Positions 1 to 5,592 of a DNA stretch of 5,592 nucleotides are shown in pieces. The notes beneath the pieces are model-generated. The model ran no database searches. It had not been told where the DNA came from and saw only the letters and a program-made list of their open reading frames with translations. The position numbers and the translations under genes are program-made. The stretch spans positions 1 through 5,592 of the forward strand of contig CAYYWZ010000118.1 in assembly GCA_964475415.1 (NCBI GenBank), in the 5' to 3' direction. Position 1 is the stretch's first letter. Each line of letters opens with the position of its first letter. Source of the stretch: CALCMJ01 sp964475415. Its GTDB lineage: Bacteria > Bacteroidota > Bacteroidia > Chitinophagales > Saprospiraceae.

Positions 1-566
1 TATTTAACTCTAGAAGGATTATTGTTTACAAAACTTTCCCAACTGTTAGATCCCTTTCCCTTACTACTAATTCCCAACTTATTCTGATGGAAGTGTGTTA
101 CAGCAGCTGCTAATGCATCTGTCGCATCCATCAGCTTTGATTCATAAGTATAATCCAGCATCGAAGAAAGCATAGCCGCAACAGATTCCTTAGAAGCATT
201 TCCGTTACCAGTGATAGATAGTTTGATTTTTTTAGGTGAGTATTCTGTAATCTCTAAGCCCATAGTTATTGCTGCTGCCATAGCTACACCCTGGGCTCGC
301 CCTAGCTTAAGCATAGATTGTACATTCTTACCATAGAAAGGAGCTTCTACAGCCATGACGCTGGGAAGATAAGTCTCGATAATCTCTTGTAACTGTAAGT
401 AGATTTCTTTGAGTTTCTCCTGATGCGTTTTATATTTTTTTAAGTGAATTATTCCCATATCTTGCACCTTAAGCACAGAGCCATCTACTTCTAGTATGGA
501 ATAACCCAAGGCAATGGTACCTGGATCTACACCTAAAATTTTGTACGCCTTTTTCTTTTTCTTCAT
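1..566 (-). CDS. ruvC: Crossover junction endodeoxyribonuclease RuvC (Holliday junction resolvase), stop codon cut by window edge
   Basis: RuvC is the dimeric nuclease that, with RuvAB, cuts Holliday junctions symmetrically to finish recombinational repair in the cytoplasm. Translation from the ATG at 566 gives 188 residues, normal for the family. The RNase H-like acidic tetrad is complete: D14 in ILGVDPGT, E74 in VEAPFYGKN, and D147 and D150 in MDATDALAAAV, which correspond to D7, E66, D138 and D141 of E. coli RuvC. The blocks KLGRAQGVAMAAA (residues 87-99) and ITGNGNASKESVA (118-130) are also typical. The tail WESFVNNNPSRVK resembles the C-terminus I recall for Bacteroidota RuvC, and the next two visible bases begin TA, so a TAA or TAG stop just outside the window is likely. 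The N-terminus is lysine-rich (KKKKK at residues 2-6), encoded by a purine run. It stands alone here, divergent from the 752 gene; ruvA and ruvB are not in view. Identification is firm. Confidence 0.96.
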   Translation of the reverse strand, partial: MKKKKKAYKILGVDPGTIALGYSILEVDGSVLKVQDMGIIHLKKYKTHQEKLKEIYLQLQEIIETYLPSVMAVEAPFYGKNVQSMLKLGRAQGVAMAAAITMGLEITEYSPKKIKLSITGNGNASKESVAAMLSSMLDYTYESKLMDATDALAAAVTHFHQNKLGISSKGKGSNSWESFVNNNPSRVK

Positions 567-751
567 ACTAAAAGAAATATTGAAAAATTGATTTTCAAAT
601 AAATAAGTTAATTTTATCGCCTAGCTTAAGGTGAATAGAATATTATCTATAAACTTTCACAAGTTACAAACGTATATACATTATTTATAATATATTATGA
701 ATACCTGCTTTTTCTTTTTTACAGATATATTGATAACAGATACCTTCAGAA
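567..751. other. Divergent intergenic region between ruvC and the envelope operon
   Basis: This 185-base, strongly AT-rich gap must hold the control signals for both divergent units. It contains the probable ruvC -7 element and a perfect 12-bp A/T palindrome ATAATATATTAT at 687-698. I cannot find a full TAnnTTTG on the plus strand. The nearest is TAATTTTA at 609-616 with a TTG at 588-590, which is one base off consensus and would leave a leader of about 130 bases. No RNA gene or coding frame is recognisable. Confidence 0.6.
667..674 (-). promoter_or_regulatory. Probable ruvC promoter, -7 element (TACGTTTG)
   Basis: Read on the minus strand, TACGTTTG matches all fixed positions of the Bacteroidota primary-sigma -7 consensus TAnnTTTG. 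It lies about 100 bases upstream of the ruvC ATG, in the divergent intergenic region. A -33 TTTG about 19-21 bases further upstream is not evident; the sequence there reads TTCATA. Transcription from it would give a leader of roughly 90-95 bases. The call rests on one consensus match in AT-rich DNA. Confidence 0.4.
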
Positions 752-1741
752 ATGAAATTCCGTAATTATTGGAATCCATTGTTGAAGGTAATAATCTTTG
801 GGTTAGTAGCATATATAATATATCGTCACGTAATCCTTAGGTCTAATTTTGAGGAATTATATTATTCTTTTACATCTTCTCTAAGAGACTCCAAACCTAT
901 ATTTTTTCTAGGCGCTGTACTCTTGATGCCTTTGAACTGGTTTTTAGAATCCATAAAGTGGAGAAAGTTAATGTTGTCGGCTGGTCCTATTTCTAAAAAT
1001 TTAGCATTTAGAACTATACTTGTAGGTATAAGTCTGGGAATAGTAACACCACAACGACTCGGTGAGTATGGTGGTCGTCTGCTTACGATACCATCAGAAA
1101 AGAACTGGCTTTCTATTTTATCTACATTGGCGGGGAGTATAAGCCAAAATATTGTCACTATAGGAATAGGAATAATAGGATTAGGTCTCCTAACCTTGCA
1201 TAATCAACTGTTGACAGATTTGACATTAATTCCTATCACACTCTCTTTAGTTTTATTTGTAATAGCAGGCATATACTTATTTCTCAATGTCGACTTCGTA
1301 GCAACTATATTATCGAAACTGGGACTGAAGAAATATTTTATCAAATTTCAAAAACAGTATCACGAGTTTAGACTTATTCCTAGGGCTCATCTTGTGCAAG
1401 TCTTAGTTCTTTCTATATTACGATACACAGTATATACTTTACAATATGTTCTGCTCATCTATTTTCTAGGATGGGAGCTAGATATAAGCATTATGTTAGC
1501 GGGGATAACTACCGTCTTCCTAATACAGTCTGGAATACCGATTCCACCCTTCTTAGGCGTCCTAGCTAGAGGTGAAATAGGAATAGTAATTTGGAGTCTT
1601 TTCGAAATTAACGAACTATCTATTCTTACTTTGACGTTTCTTATATGGATAATTAATCTAGTAATACCCGCAATTATGGGATTAGTAGTAATTTTTAATG
1701 TCAATATATTGGAATCACTTGGATATAAAAACAATGTTTAG
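752..1741 (+). CDS. YbhN/UPF0104-type polytopic inner-membrane protein (LPG synthase TM-region, flippase-like family)
   Basis: The product is a 329-residue integral membrane protein with about eight hydrophobic segments (roughly residues 10-28, 50-66, 84-101, 121-147, 157-180, 213-239, 246-265 and 275-318, the last probably two helices). Family hallmarks are LNWFLESIKWRKL at 61-73, the glycine-rich loop TPQRLGEYGGR at 99-109, and RGEIG at 273-277. These match the LPG_synthase_TM family (PF03706; YbhN, AglD and the membrane half of MprF), whose members are often called flippase-like. MprF moves and modifies aminoacylated lipids, but no C-terminal acyltransferase domain is present here, so lipid flipping is only a family-level guess. 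The ATG at 752 precedes a short cytoplasmic basic stretch and the first helix, and no earlier start fits better. It is the first gene of a three-gene operon and overlaps the next gene by 8 nt. Family confidence is high; the substrate is unknown. Confidence 0.85.
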   Translation: MKFRNYWNPLLKVIIFGLVAYIIYRHVILRSNFEELYYSFTSSLRDSKPIFFLGAVLLMPLNWFLESIKWRKLMLSAGPISKNLAFRTILVGISLGIVTPQRLGEYGGRLLTIPSEKNWLSILSTLAGSISQNIVTIGIGIIGLGLLTLHNQLLTDLTLIPITLSLVLFVIAGIYLFLNVDFVATILSKLGLKKYFIKFQKQYHEFRLIPRAHLVQVLVLSILRYTVYTLQYVLLIYFLGWELDISIMLAGITTVFLIQSGIPIPPFLGVLARGEIGIVIWSLFEINELSILTLTFLIWIINLVIPAIMGLVVIFNVNILESLGYKNNV

Positions 1742-2567
1742 TAGAAAGCTTAAAATAATTTTACTTGCAGTAGGTACATGCTTGTTTCTTGGGTTTCATG
1801 CTCCACATATCTTAGAAAGAGACGATAATCTATGTGATTTAGATAACGTAAGTTTTATTCCAGGAGAGGAGCTAGTTTATCAGATTTATTATAATTGGAA
1901 GTTCATATGGATACCGGCTGGAGAAGTTAAGTTTTCTGTAAAAGAGAATGAAGATCGATATTTGTTATCTGTCAAAGGGAAAACATATCCTTCTTATGAT
2001 AGTTTTTTCAAAGTAGATGATGATTATTATTCCGAAGTAGATAAGGAAACCTTATTACCATATATGTTTAGAAGAGATATAGAGCAGGGAAATTATTTCC
2101 GATACGACAGTATAGTTTTTGACCAAGAGAGGCAAGAACTTGTGGAATATTATGGAAAGACACAAGAAAGAGCAGTAAATAATCCTTTGGAATTTACTAC
2201 AAGGGTTTGTTCTCAGGACTTAGTCTCTATGTTATATCATCTTAGAAATAGAGACATTACAGATGTAAAAAATGGAGAAAAATTCCCTATACATCTATTC
2301 TTTGATAAAGATCTCTATAATCTAGAGTTAGAGTTTAAGAATAGATCTGTCAAAAAAATAAAAGACCTAGGAAAGTATAAGGTCATGCATATCCGTCCAA
2401 AACTTATTGCTGGAGAGGTGTTCAATGATGAAGCGCATATGGATATCTGGGTGAGTGATGACGCTAATAGAATTCCATTATTGATACAATCAGCTGTAAC
2501 ACTAGGATCTGTAAAGGCTGTCCTTAAGTCTCATAAAGGGCTGAAATATGAACTAAAATCTGAGTAG
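1734..2567 (+). CDS. DUF3108 domain-containing exported protein
   Basis: I choose the ATG at 1734 (277 residues) over the in-frame ATG at 1698. The later start places a classical signal peptide at the very N-terminus: basic MFSRKLK, then the hydrophobic run IILLAVGTCLFLGF, with processing likely around residues 20-28. The earlier start would add 12 polar residues inside the upstream gene. The mature part matches the DUF3108 pattern: PGEELVYQIYYNWKFIWIPAGEV (about residues 43-65) and, near the C-terminus, GEVFNDEAHMDIWVSDD followed by NRIPLLIQS and GSVKAVLKSHKGL (227-270). It is probably a beta-rich periplasmic or outer-membrane-facing protein. No catalytic motif is visible and the function is unknown. 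Its start overlaps the last 8 nt of the YbhN-like gene (ATGTTTAG), and its stop lies one base before the DUF4230 start, so translational coupling on both sides is likely. Confidence 0.88.
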   Translation: MFSRKLKIILLAVGTCLFLGFHAPHILERDDNLCDLDNVSFIPGEELVYQIYYNWKFIWIPAGEVKFSVKENEDRYLLSVKGKTYPSYDSFFKVDDDYYSEVDKETLLPYMFRRDIEQGNYFRYDSIVFDQERQELVEYYGKTQERAVNNPLEFTTRVCSQDLVSMLYHLRNRDITDVKNGEKFPIHLFFDKDLYNLELEFKNRSVKKIKDLGKYKVMHIRPKLIAGEVFNDEAHMDIWVSDDANRIPLLIQSAVTLGSVKAVLKSHKGLKYELKSE

Positions 2568-2568
2568 A

Positions 2569-3162
2569 TTGAAAAAGATCAAATACATATTATTACCCAT
2601 ATTATTTCTGGTACTGTTAGTTGGAGCTTGGTTCTGGGGATATAAGTCTAGTTTTGTTAAGCAGTATAAACAAGAAGATGTCTCTGTTATAATGGATAGA
2701 ATGGAGAAGGTGTGTAAGCTAGTGGCTGTGGAAGGTTATGTATCGGAAATCTACGATTACAAAGATTACTATTATTATGATCTTCCTTTCTTAAGGAAAA
2801 AAGCGCTTATAAGAGTGAAAGCCAAGGTTTCTGTAGGCTATGATTTTGAAGATATAGAAATTATTACGGACGAAAAGACTCACCAAATAAGTATAAAAGA
2901 TTTGCCAGCACCACAGATATTGTCCATAGATCATGATCTGGAATACTATGATGTCGAGGAGGGAACCTTCAATAATTTTTCGGAGGAGGAGCTTACGGAA
3001 CTAAATAAAAATGCCAAGGCCTTTGTATTTGAAAAAGCGGAGGAGAGTGAATTGTTTGAAGAAGCTGAAAATCAGAAAGAATCTTTTCTAGATGCGCTTA
3101 ATATGATTGTTTCAGCTTCAGGATGGCAGCTTAAAGTGGCAAAAGAAGGCTTAAAGGATTGA
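2569..3162 (+). CDS. DUF4230 domain-containing membrane-anchored protein, TTG start
   Basis: This 197-residue protein has one N-terminal membrane segment (about residues 6-24, after MKKIK) followed by a soluble domain that should face the periplasm. The layout fits DUF4230: an early helix with VIMDRMEKVCKLVAVEG (40-56), strands around ALIRVKAKVSVGYDFEDIEI (79-98), the IKDLPAPQILSIDHDLEYYD block (109-128), and an acidic helical C-terminal part ending in SGWQLKV (184-190). The start is inferred to be TTG at 2569. The only nearby ATG in frame, at 2548, is followed two codons later by TAA, and TTG gives a normal positively charged N-terminus before the helix. No enzyme motif is visible; members of this family are uncharacterised. 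It is the third gene of the operon, one base after the DUF3108 stop, which suggests reinitiating ribosomes. CTG at 2560 is a less likely alternative start. Confidence 0.85.
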   Translation: MKKIKYILLPILFLVLLVGAWFWGYKSSFVKQYKQEDVSVIMDRMEKVCKLVAVEGYVSEIYDYKDYYYYDLPFLRKKALIRVKAKVSVGYDFEDIEIITDEKTHQISIKDLPAPQILSIDHDLEYYDVEEGTFNNFSEEELTELNKNAKAFVFEKAEESELFEEAENQKESFLDALNMIVSASGWQLKVAKEGLKD

Positions 3163-3222
3163 CAGTAAGAGTGTTAAAGTATGAGGATATTGTAATTTTT
3201 TTATAAATATTACAAAAAAAAT

Positions 3223-3239
3223 AGCCATCTTTCGGCTTT
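3223..3239 (+). terminator. Weak candidate terminator after the envelope operon
   Basis: A short A-rich tract leads into AGCC, a 7-base loop and GGCT, followed by only three T residues. The 4-bp stem is poor, so this may be a degraded intrinsic terminator. A second A/T hairpin (TTGTAAT at 3190-3196 with ATTACAA at 3209-3215) lies just upstream, but it has no T-tract on the plus strand. Either or both could end the operon transcript; neither is convincing alone. Confidence 0.25.
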
Positions 3240-3289
3240 AGAAGAAACCCAATTAAAAAGAATTGCATAGTTTTTATTGTTTATTGTTC

Positions 3290-3320
3290 TAACTAGTTAT
3301 AGATTCGATTTAGCATGCTA
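3290..3320. repeat. Pair of 10-bp perfect palindromes, centres 21 bp apart
   Basis: TAACTAGTTA (3290-3299) and TAGCATGCTA (3311-3320) are each perfect palindromes and share the pattern TARCWWGYTA. Their centres are 21 bp apart, about two helical turns, so they would face the same side of the DNA. This arrangement would suit a dimeric regulator binding twice. One 10-bp palindrome is expected by chance about every 1,000 bases, so the argument rests on the shared pattern and phasing, and an operator role is inference. Confidence 0.35.
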
Positions 3321-3422
3321 CAATTGATATTTAACACCCCTAGCGCGATGATGAGAAGACTATGCTTTTTTATGTCTCATATTCTCATTTCTCAGTAATT
3401 TTTGTCTTGCTGCTTGTACAGA

Positions 3423-3453
3423 CCTAATAATTCCCGTATAGGAAACAATTAGG
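3423..3453. repeat. Imperfect inverted repeat (hairpin) flanked by short direct repeats
   Basis: CCTAAT (3423-3428) plus TTCC (3431-3434) pair with GGAA (3441-3444) plus ATTAGG (3448-3453), leaving a 2-by-3 internal loop and the 6-base loop CGTATA. Near-identical direct repeats flank it: CTGCT-tgt-ACAGAC at 3410-3423 and CTGCTACAGAC at 3461-3471. No T-tract follows, so it is not an intrinsic terminator. It could be an RNA structure in the transporter leader, a protein-binding site, or a remnant of a small inserted element. Confidence 0.4.
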
Positions 3454-3629
3454 AATTTTACTGCTACAGACACCTTGCTTTTGATGCACTGAAGAGTAAA
3501 GCAAAAAATGAAATTATAAAACTATTAGTTGAAAATGCTCGTATGAAGGAAACCAAGGAAGGGAGTACATGCAATTAGAGCTAAATTAAAATGAAATAGG
3601 TTTCTAAAGTCTCTAAAAAGAATTATTTT

Positions 3630-3655
3630 GAGTCTTTTAGTGAAACAAAAAACTC
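3630..3655 (+). promoter_or_regulatory. Leader hairpin immediately before the peptide transporter start
   Basis: GAGTCTTTT (3630-3638) can pair with AAAAAACTC (3647-3655) through eight of nine positions (one C-A mismatch), with the loop AGTGAAAC. It ends seven bases before the ATG at 3663, where a ribosome would load. There is no T-tract, so it is not a terminator. Four of the eight pairs are A-T next to the loop, so stability is modest. A role in translation initiation is possible but unproven. Confidence 0.3.
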
Positions 3656-3662
3656 ATCTATA

Positions 3663-5411
3663 ATGTCAGAAAGATTATTTGGAGGCTCCGATGTCAATCA
3701 GAAAACTATTTTAGGGCACCCCTCTGGGCTGTTTGTATTGTTTTTCACAGAGATGTGGGAACGATTTTCATATTACGGAATGAGAGTACTATTTGTAGTA
3801 TTCTTAGTTAAGGTGGCTTTTGGAGAAGGAGCATGGGAAAGATCTGATGCATTGGCATTATATGGAATCTATACTGGCTTTGTATACTTCACACCGATGA
3901 TAGGTGGTATTTTAGCAGATAAGTTTTTAGGATATCGGAAAGCAGTATTGATAGGAGCATTGATAATGACCTTAGGGCATGCTAGTATGGCTTTGGAAAC
4001 CGAAATGTCATTTTACCTTGGACTTCTTATGCTGATTATAGGAAATGGTTTCTTCAAACCTAATATCTCTTCCATAGTTGGAAAAATTTATGATAAGCGT
4101 CCTGAATTAAAGGATGGTGCCTATACTATTTTTTATATGGGTATTAATGCTGGAGCATTTCTGGGAATTCTTTTATGTAGTTATTATGGAGAGCAATGGA
4201 GTTACAGCTATGGCTTTGGTTTAGCGGGTATCTTTATGTTTATAGGCATGGTACAATTCTATTTAGCACAGAGTATCTTTGGAGATATTGGATTGGTCCC
4301 TACTGAATCGATTGATACGATAGAACAACAAATAAAACCAGAAGTAGCTGGTGGTCAAGAGTCTAATGTAGTTAAATGGGGAATTATCGGATCTATTATT
4401 GCAGTCGTTTTCTTTGCGCTTCTATATTTTACAGTAGGATTTCAAAATAATTTTCTACAGACCTTTACAAAATTATTAATGCCTCCTATTATTGTTGGAG
4501 CAGTAATTGGTTTCGTTGGCTGGATTGTTTCTGATCCGACTTTAACTAAAGTTGAAAAAGATAGGGTTTGGGTAATTGTAATTCTAAGTTTCTTTATTGT
4601 TTTCTTTTGGTGGGCATTTGAGCAAGCTGGAGGTTCTATGACTGTTTTTGCATTAGATTATACGGAGAGAGATCTAACAGGTAGCGGAGCAGATATTTTC
4701 CGAGTTATCAATACAGTTATTTCGGTTGTACCACTTATAGTTTTGACCTATGTACTTTATAAATTATTTTCAGTAACCTTTTCAGAGTACTCTTTGTCTA
4801 ATATCTTTTTAGGTGTTGGTTTTATAGGCATTTGGGTTTTGATTATCATAATGCTCAGAGAACAATATTCTTCTACATCTACTGAAGTGCCAGCGGGCTG
4901 GTTTCAAGTTTTCAATAGTTTGTTTATCATTTGCTTAGCACCAGCTTTTAGTAAATTATGGGAAAAGAAAGTTGAATTTTTAAATAGTGGACCAGTTAAA
5001 TTTGCTCTAGGACTTATTTTATTAGGATTAGGTTTTGCAATTCTTGCATTTGGTGCAATGGGCATAGATACTACTCCTGGTGCAGAGGTTGTAAAAGTCA
5101 GCATGGTTTGGTTGATTATAGCATACTTATTCCATACCTTAGGAGAACTTTGTATCTCACCAGTAGGCTTGAGTTATGTAAGTAAATTAGCTCCGGCTAG
5201 ATTAGTAGGTTTGATGTTTGGGGTATTCTTTGTATCGAATTTCATTGCGAATTTTGCAGCAGGCCTAACAGGTAGTTATATAGAACCTATTGCTGAGTCT
5301 ATTGGCTTGAGCGGGTTTTTCTTAATCTTTGCCGCAGTACCAATTTCTGCAGCGATATTAATATTCATTATAAAAGGATGGATGAAGAAGATGATGCACG
5401 GTATAGACTAA
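3663..5411 (+). CDS. Proton-coupled oligopeptide (di-/tripeptide) MFS transporter, POT/PTR2 family
   Basis: The protein belongs to the POT/PTR2 family (PF00854), inner-membrane symporters that import di- and tripeptides with protons. Diagnostic sites are the TM1 ExxERFxYYG motif (E30, E33, R34, then FSYYG), the TM4 lysine in NGFFKPN (K132), the signature FYMGINAGAFLG (157-168), the TM7 block FWWAFEQAGGS (315-325) and the TM10 motif GELCISPVGLS (494-504, with E495). Helices fall at about 21-50, 68-86, 93-110, 115-139, 155-175 and 182-203; then the bacterial linker pair at 238-259 and 271-290; then TM7 at 302-322. Two extra hydrophobic segments (345-368, 378-398) follow before the canonical TM8 (412-432). 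At 582 residues it is longer than the roughly 450-520 of well-studied bacterial members. The ATG at 3663 puts 20 residues before TM1, as expected. It appears monocistronic, ending at a strong terminator. Peptide specificity cannot be read from sequence. Confidence 0.95.
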   Translation: MSERLFGGSDVNQKTILGHPSGLFVLFFTEMWERFSYYGMRVLFVVFLVKVAFGEGAWERSDALALYGIYTGFVYFTPMIGGILADKFLGYRKAVLIGALIMTLGHASMALETEMSFYLGLLMLIIGNGFFKPNISSIVGKIYDKRPELKDGAYTIFYMGINAGAFLGILLCSYYGEQWSYSYGFGLAGIFMFIGMVQFYLAQSIFGDIGLVPTESIDTIEQQIKPEVAGGQESNVVKWGIIGSIIAVVFFALLYFTVGFQNNFLQTFTKLLMPPIIVGAVIGFVGWIVSDPTLTKVEKDRVWVIVILSFFIVFFWWAFEQAGGSMTVFALDYTERDLTGSGADIFRVINTVISVVPLIVLTYVLYKLFSVTFSEYSLSNIFLGVGFIGIWVLIIIMLREQYSSTSTEVPAGWFQVFNSLFIICLAPAFSKLWEKKVEFLNSGPVKFALGLILLGLGFAILAFGAMGIDTTPGAEVVKVSMVWLIIAYLFHTLGELCISPVGLSYVSKLAPARLVGLMFGVFFVSNFIANFAAGLTGSYIEPIAESIGLSGFFLIFAAVPISAAILIFIIKGWMKKMMHGID

Positions 5412-5433
5412 AAAAAAATATTTATAGATATAG

Positions 5434-5465
5434 AAAAGCTGATTCTCAATGGGATCGGCTTTTTA
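5434..5465 (+). terminator. Intrinsic terminator of the peptide transporter gene
   Basis: AAAAGCTGATTC (5434-5445) pairs along all 12 positions with GGATCGGCTTTT (5452-5463), including two G-T wobbles, around a 6-base loop, and the T-run continues to 5464. It begins 22 bases after the transporter stop codon. The A-run on the left arm gives a T-run on the minus strand too, so it may also work for a convergent gene beyond the right edge. Confidence 0.88.
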
Positions 5466-5592
5466 TATATACACATTTTCCTTAAGACTTATTTAGGGAG
5501 ATTCAGAAGTAAGGACAAAATTACGCAGAAAGGTATAAAATGAAGTATAAGCAAATAGAATTAAGAAATAAAAGATAAAAAATGGCCTTTAG
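5466..5592. other. Right-hand intergenic end, no supported gene
   Basis: After the terminator the sequence is AT-rich and not clearly coding. A plus-strand ATG at 5540 opens only 12 codons (MKYKQIELRNKR). Another ATG at 5582 runs off the window after three codons. On the minus strand a frame is open from the edge to a TAA at 5521-5523 and would encode 23 mostly hydrophobic residues. That could be the tail of a convergent membrane-protein gene sharing the terminator, but an open run this short is common by chance. Confidence 0.4.

Larger units (their letters stand above)
3163..3662. other. 500-base intergenic region with several small inverted repeats and no convincing gene
   Basis: No coding frame longer than about 41 codons is open here and none has recognisable homology. 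Visible structures in order are: an A/T hairpin at 3190-3215; a weak terminator-like stem at 3223-3237; two perfect 10-bp palindromes at 3290-3299 and 3311-3320; a 16-codon mini-ORF at 3348-3398; a hairpin at 3423-3453 inside short direct repeats; a 41-codon open stretch at 3453-3575 with no good start; and a hairpin at 3630-3655 just before the peptide transporter ATG. The transporter promoter must lie here, but no exact TAnnTTTG is present: TAATTTTTG (3396-3404) is one base too long and TATTTTG (3624-3630) one base too short. I recognise no riboswitch, tRNA or insertion sequence. Confidence 0.6.

Noticed and set aside
588..616. TTG (588-590) and TAATTTTA (609-616) as a promoter for the envelope operon
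   Set aside because: The -7 box misses the final G of TAnnTTTG, the spacing is slightly short, and such matches are common in AT-rich DNA.
302..630. The 11-base string CCTAGCTTAAG occurs inside ruvC (301-311) and again in the ruvC upstream region (619-629)
   Set aside because: The ruvC copy encodes the conserved residues MLKLG, and an 11-base match between two sites in a window this size is expected by chance.
687..698. 12-bp palindrome ATAATATATTAT in the divergent intergenic region
   Set aside because: It contains only A and T in a very AT-rich stretch, so chance is a sufficient explanation.
862..1158. Minus-strand open frame of 98 codons inside the YbhN-like gene
   Set aside because: It lies wholly antisense to a well-supported membrane-protein gene, resembles no family I know, and is best explained by the codon composition of the real gene.
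1698..1733. Earlier in-frame ATG for the DUF3108 gene
   Set aside because: It adds 12 polar residues ahead of a classical signal peptide and deepens the overlap with the upstream gene; the ATG at 1734 fits an exported protein better.
1459..1734. Minus-strand open frame of 91 codons
   Set aside because: It is an antisense shadow of the C-terminal half of the YbhN-like gene, with no recognisable motif.
4904..5104. Minus-strand open frame of 66 codons
   Set aside because: It is an antisense shadow of the peptide transporter and has no independent support.
5521..5592. Minus-strand open frame of 23 hydrophobic codons ending at TAA 5521-5523, as the end of a convergent gene
   Set aside because: It is too short to separate from chance. 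The possibly two-way terminator makes it plausible, but sequence beyond the edge is required.

Overview
The window looks like ordinary chromosomal DNA from a low-GC member of the Bacteroidota, most likely a marine-type Cytophagales or relative. The evidence is family content (a RuvC with the Bacteroidota style of C-terminus, DUF3108 and DUF4230 proteins, a long POT-family peptide transporter), AT-rich DNA with no strong Shine-Dalgarno sequences before the starts, and one good match to the Bacteroidota -7 promoter element TAnnTTTG. Family names come from recalled motifs, not from a database search, and the genus cannot be fixed.

Layout: (1) 1-566, minus strand: ruvC, the Holliday-junction endonuclease, essentially complete, with its stop falling on the window edge. 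(2) 567-751: a divergent AT-rich intergenic region holding the probable ruvC promoter. (3) 752-3162, plus strand: a tight three-gene operon encoding a YbhN/LPG-synthase-like polytopic membrane protein, a secreted DUF3108 protein (8-nt overlap with the first gene) and a membrane-anchored DUF4230 protein (TTG start one base after the preceding stop). All three are envelope proteins of unproven function, and the spacing implies translational coupling. (4) 3163-3662: 500 bases with no convincing gene but with several small structures: two 10-bp palindromes with centres 21 bp apart, a 16-codon mini-ORF, a hairpin flanked by short direct repeats, and a hairpin ending just before the next start codon. 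(5) 3663-5411, plus strand: a POT/PTR2 proton-coupled oligopeptide symporter, followed by a clear intrinsic terminator. (6) 5466-5592: no supported gene.

How the genes relate: ruvC (recombination and repair) and the peptide transporter have no evident functional link to the middle operon. The operon is the least understood part: a flippase-like membrane protein, an exported DUF3108 protein and a membrane-anchored DUF4230 protein could act together at the inner membrane or periplasm, but that is inference from gene order. I see no CRISPR array, insertion sequence, toxin-antitoxin pair, defence system or phage gene. The points most worth a second look are the two extra predicted helices in the transporter, the structured 500-base region before it, and the envelope operon.
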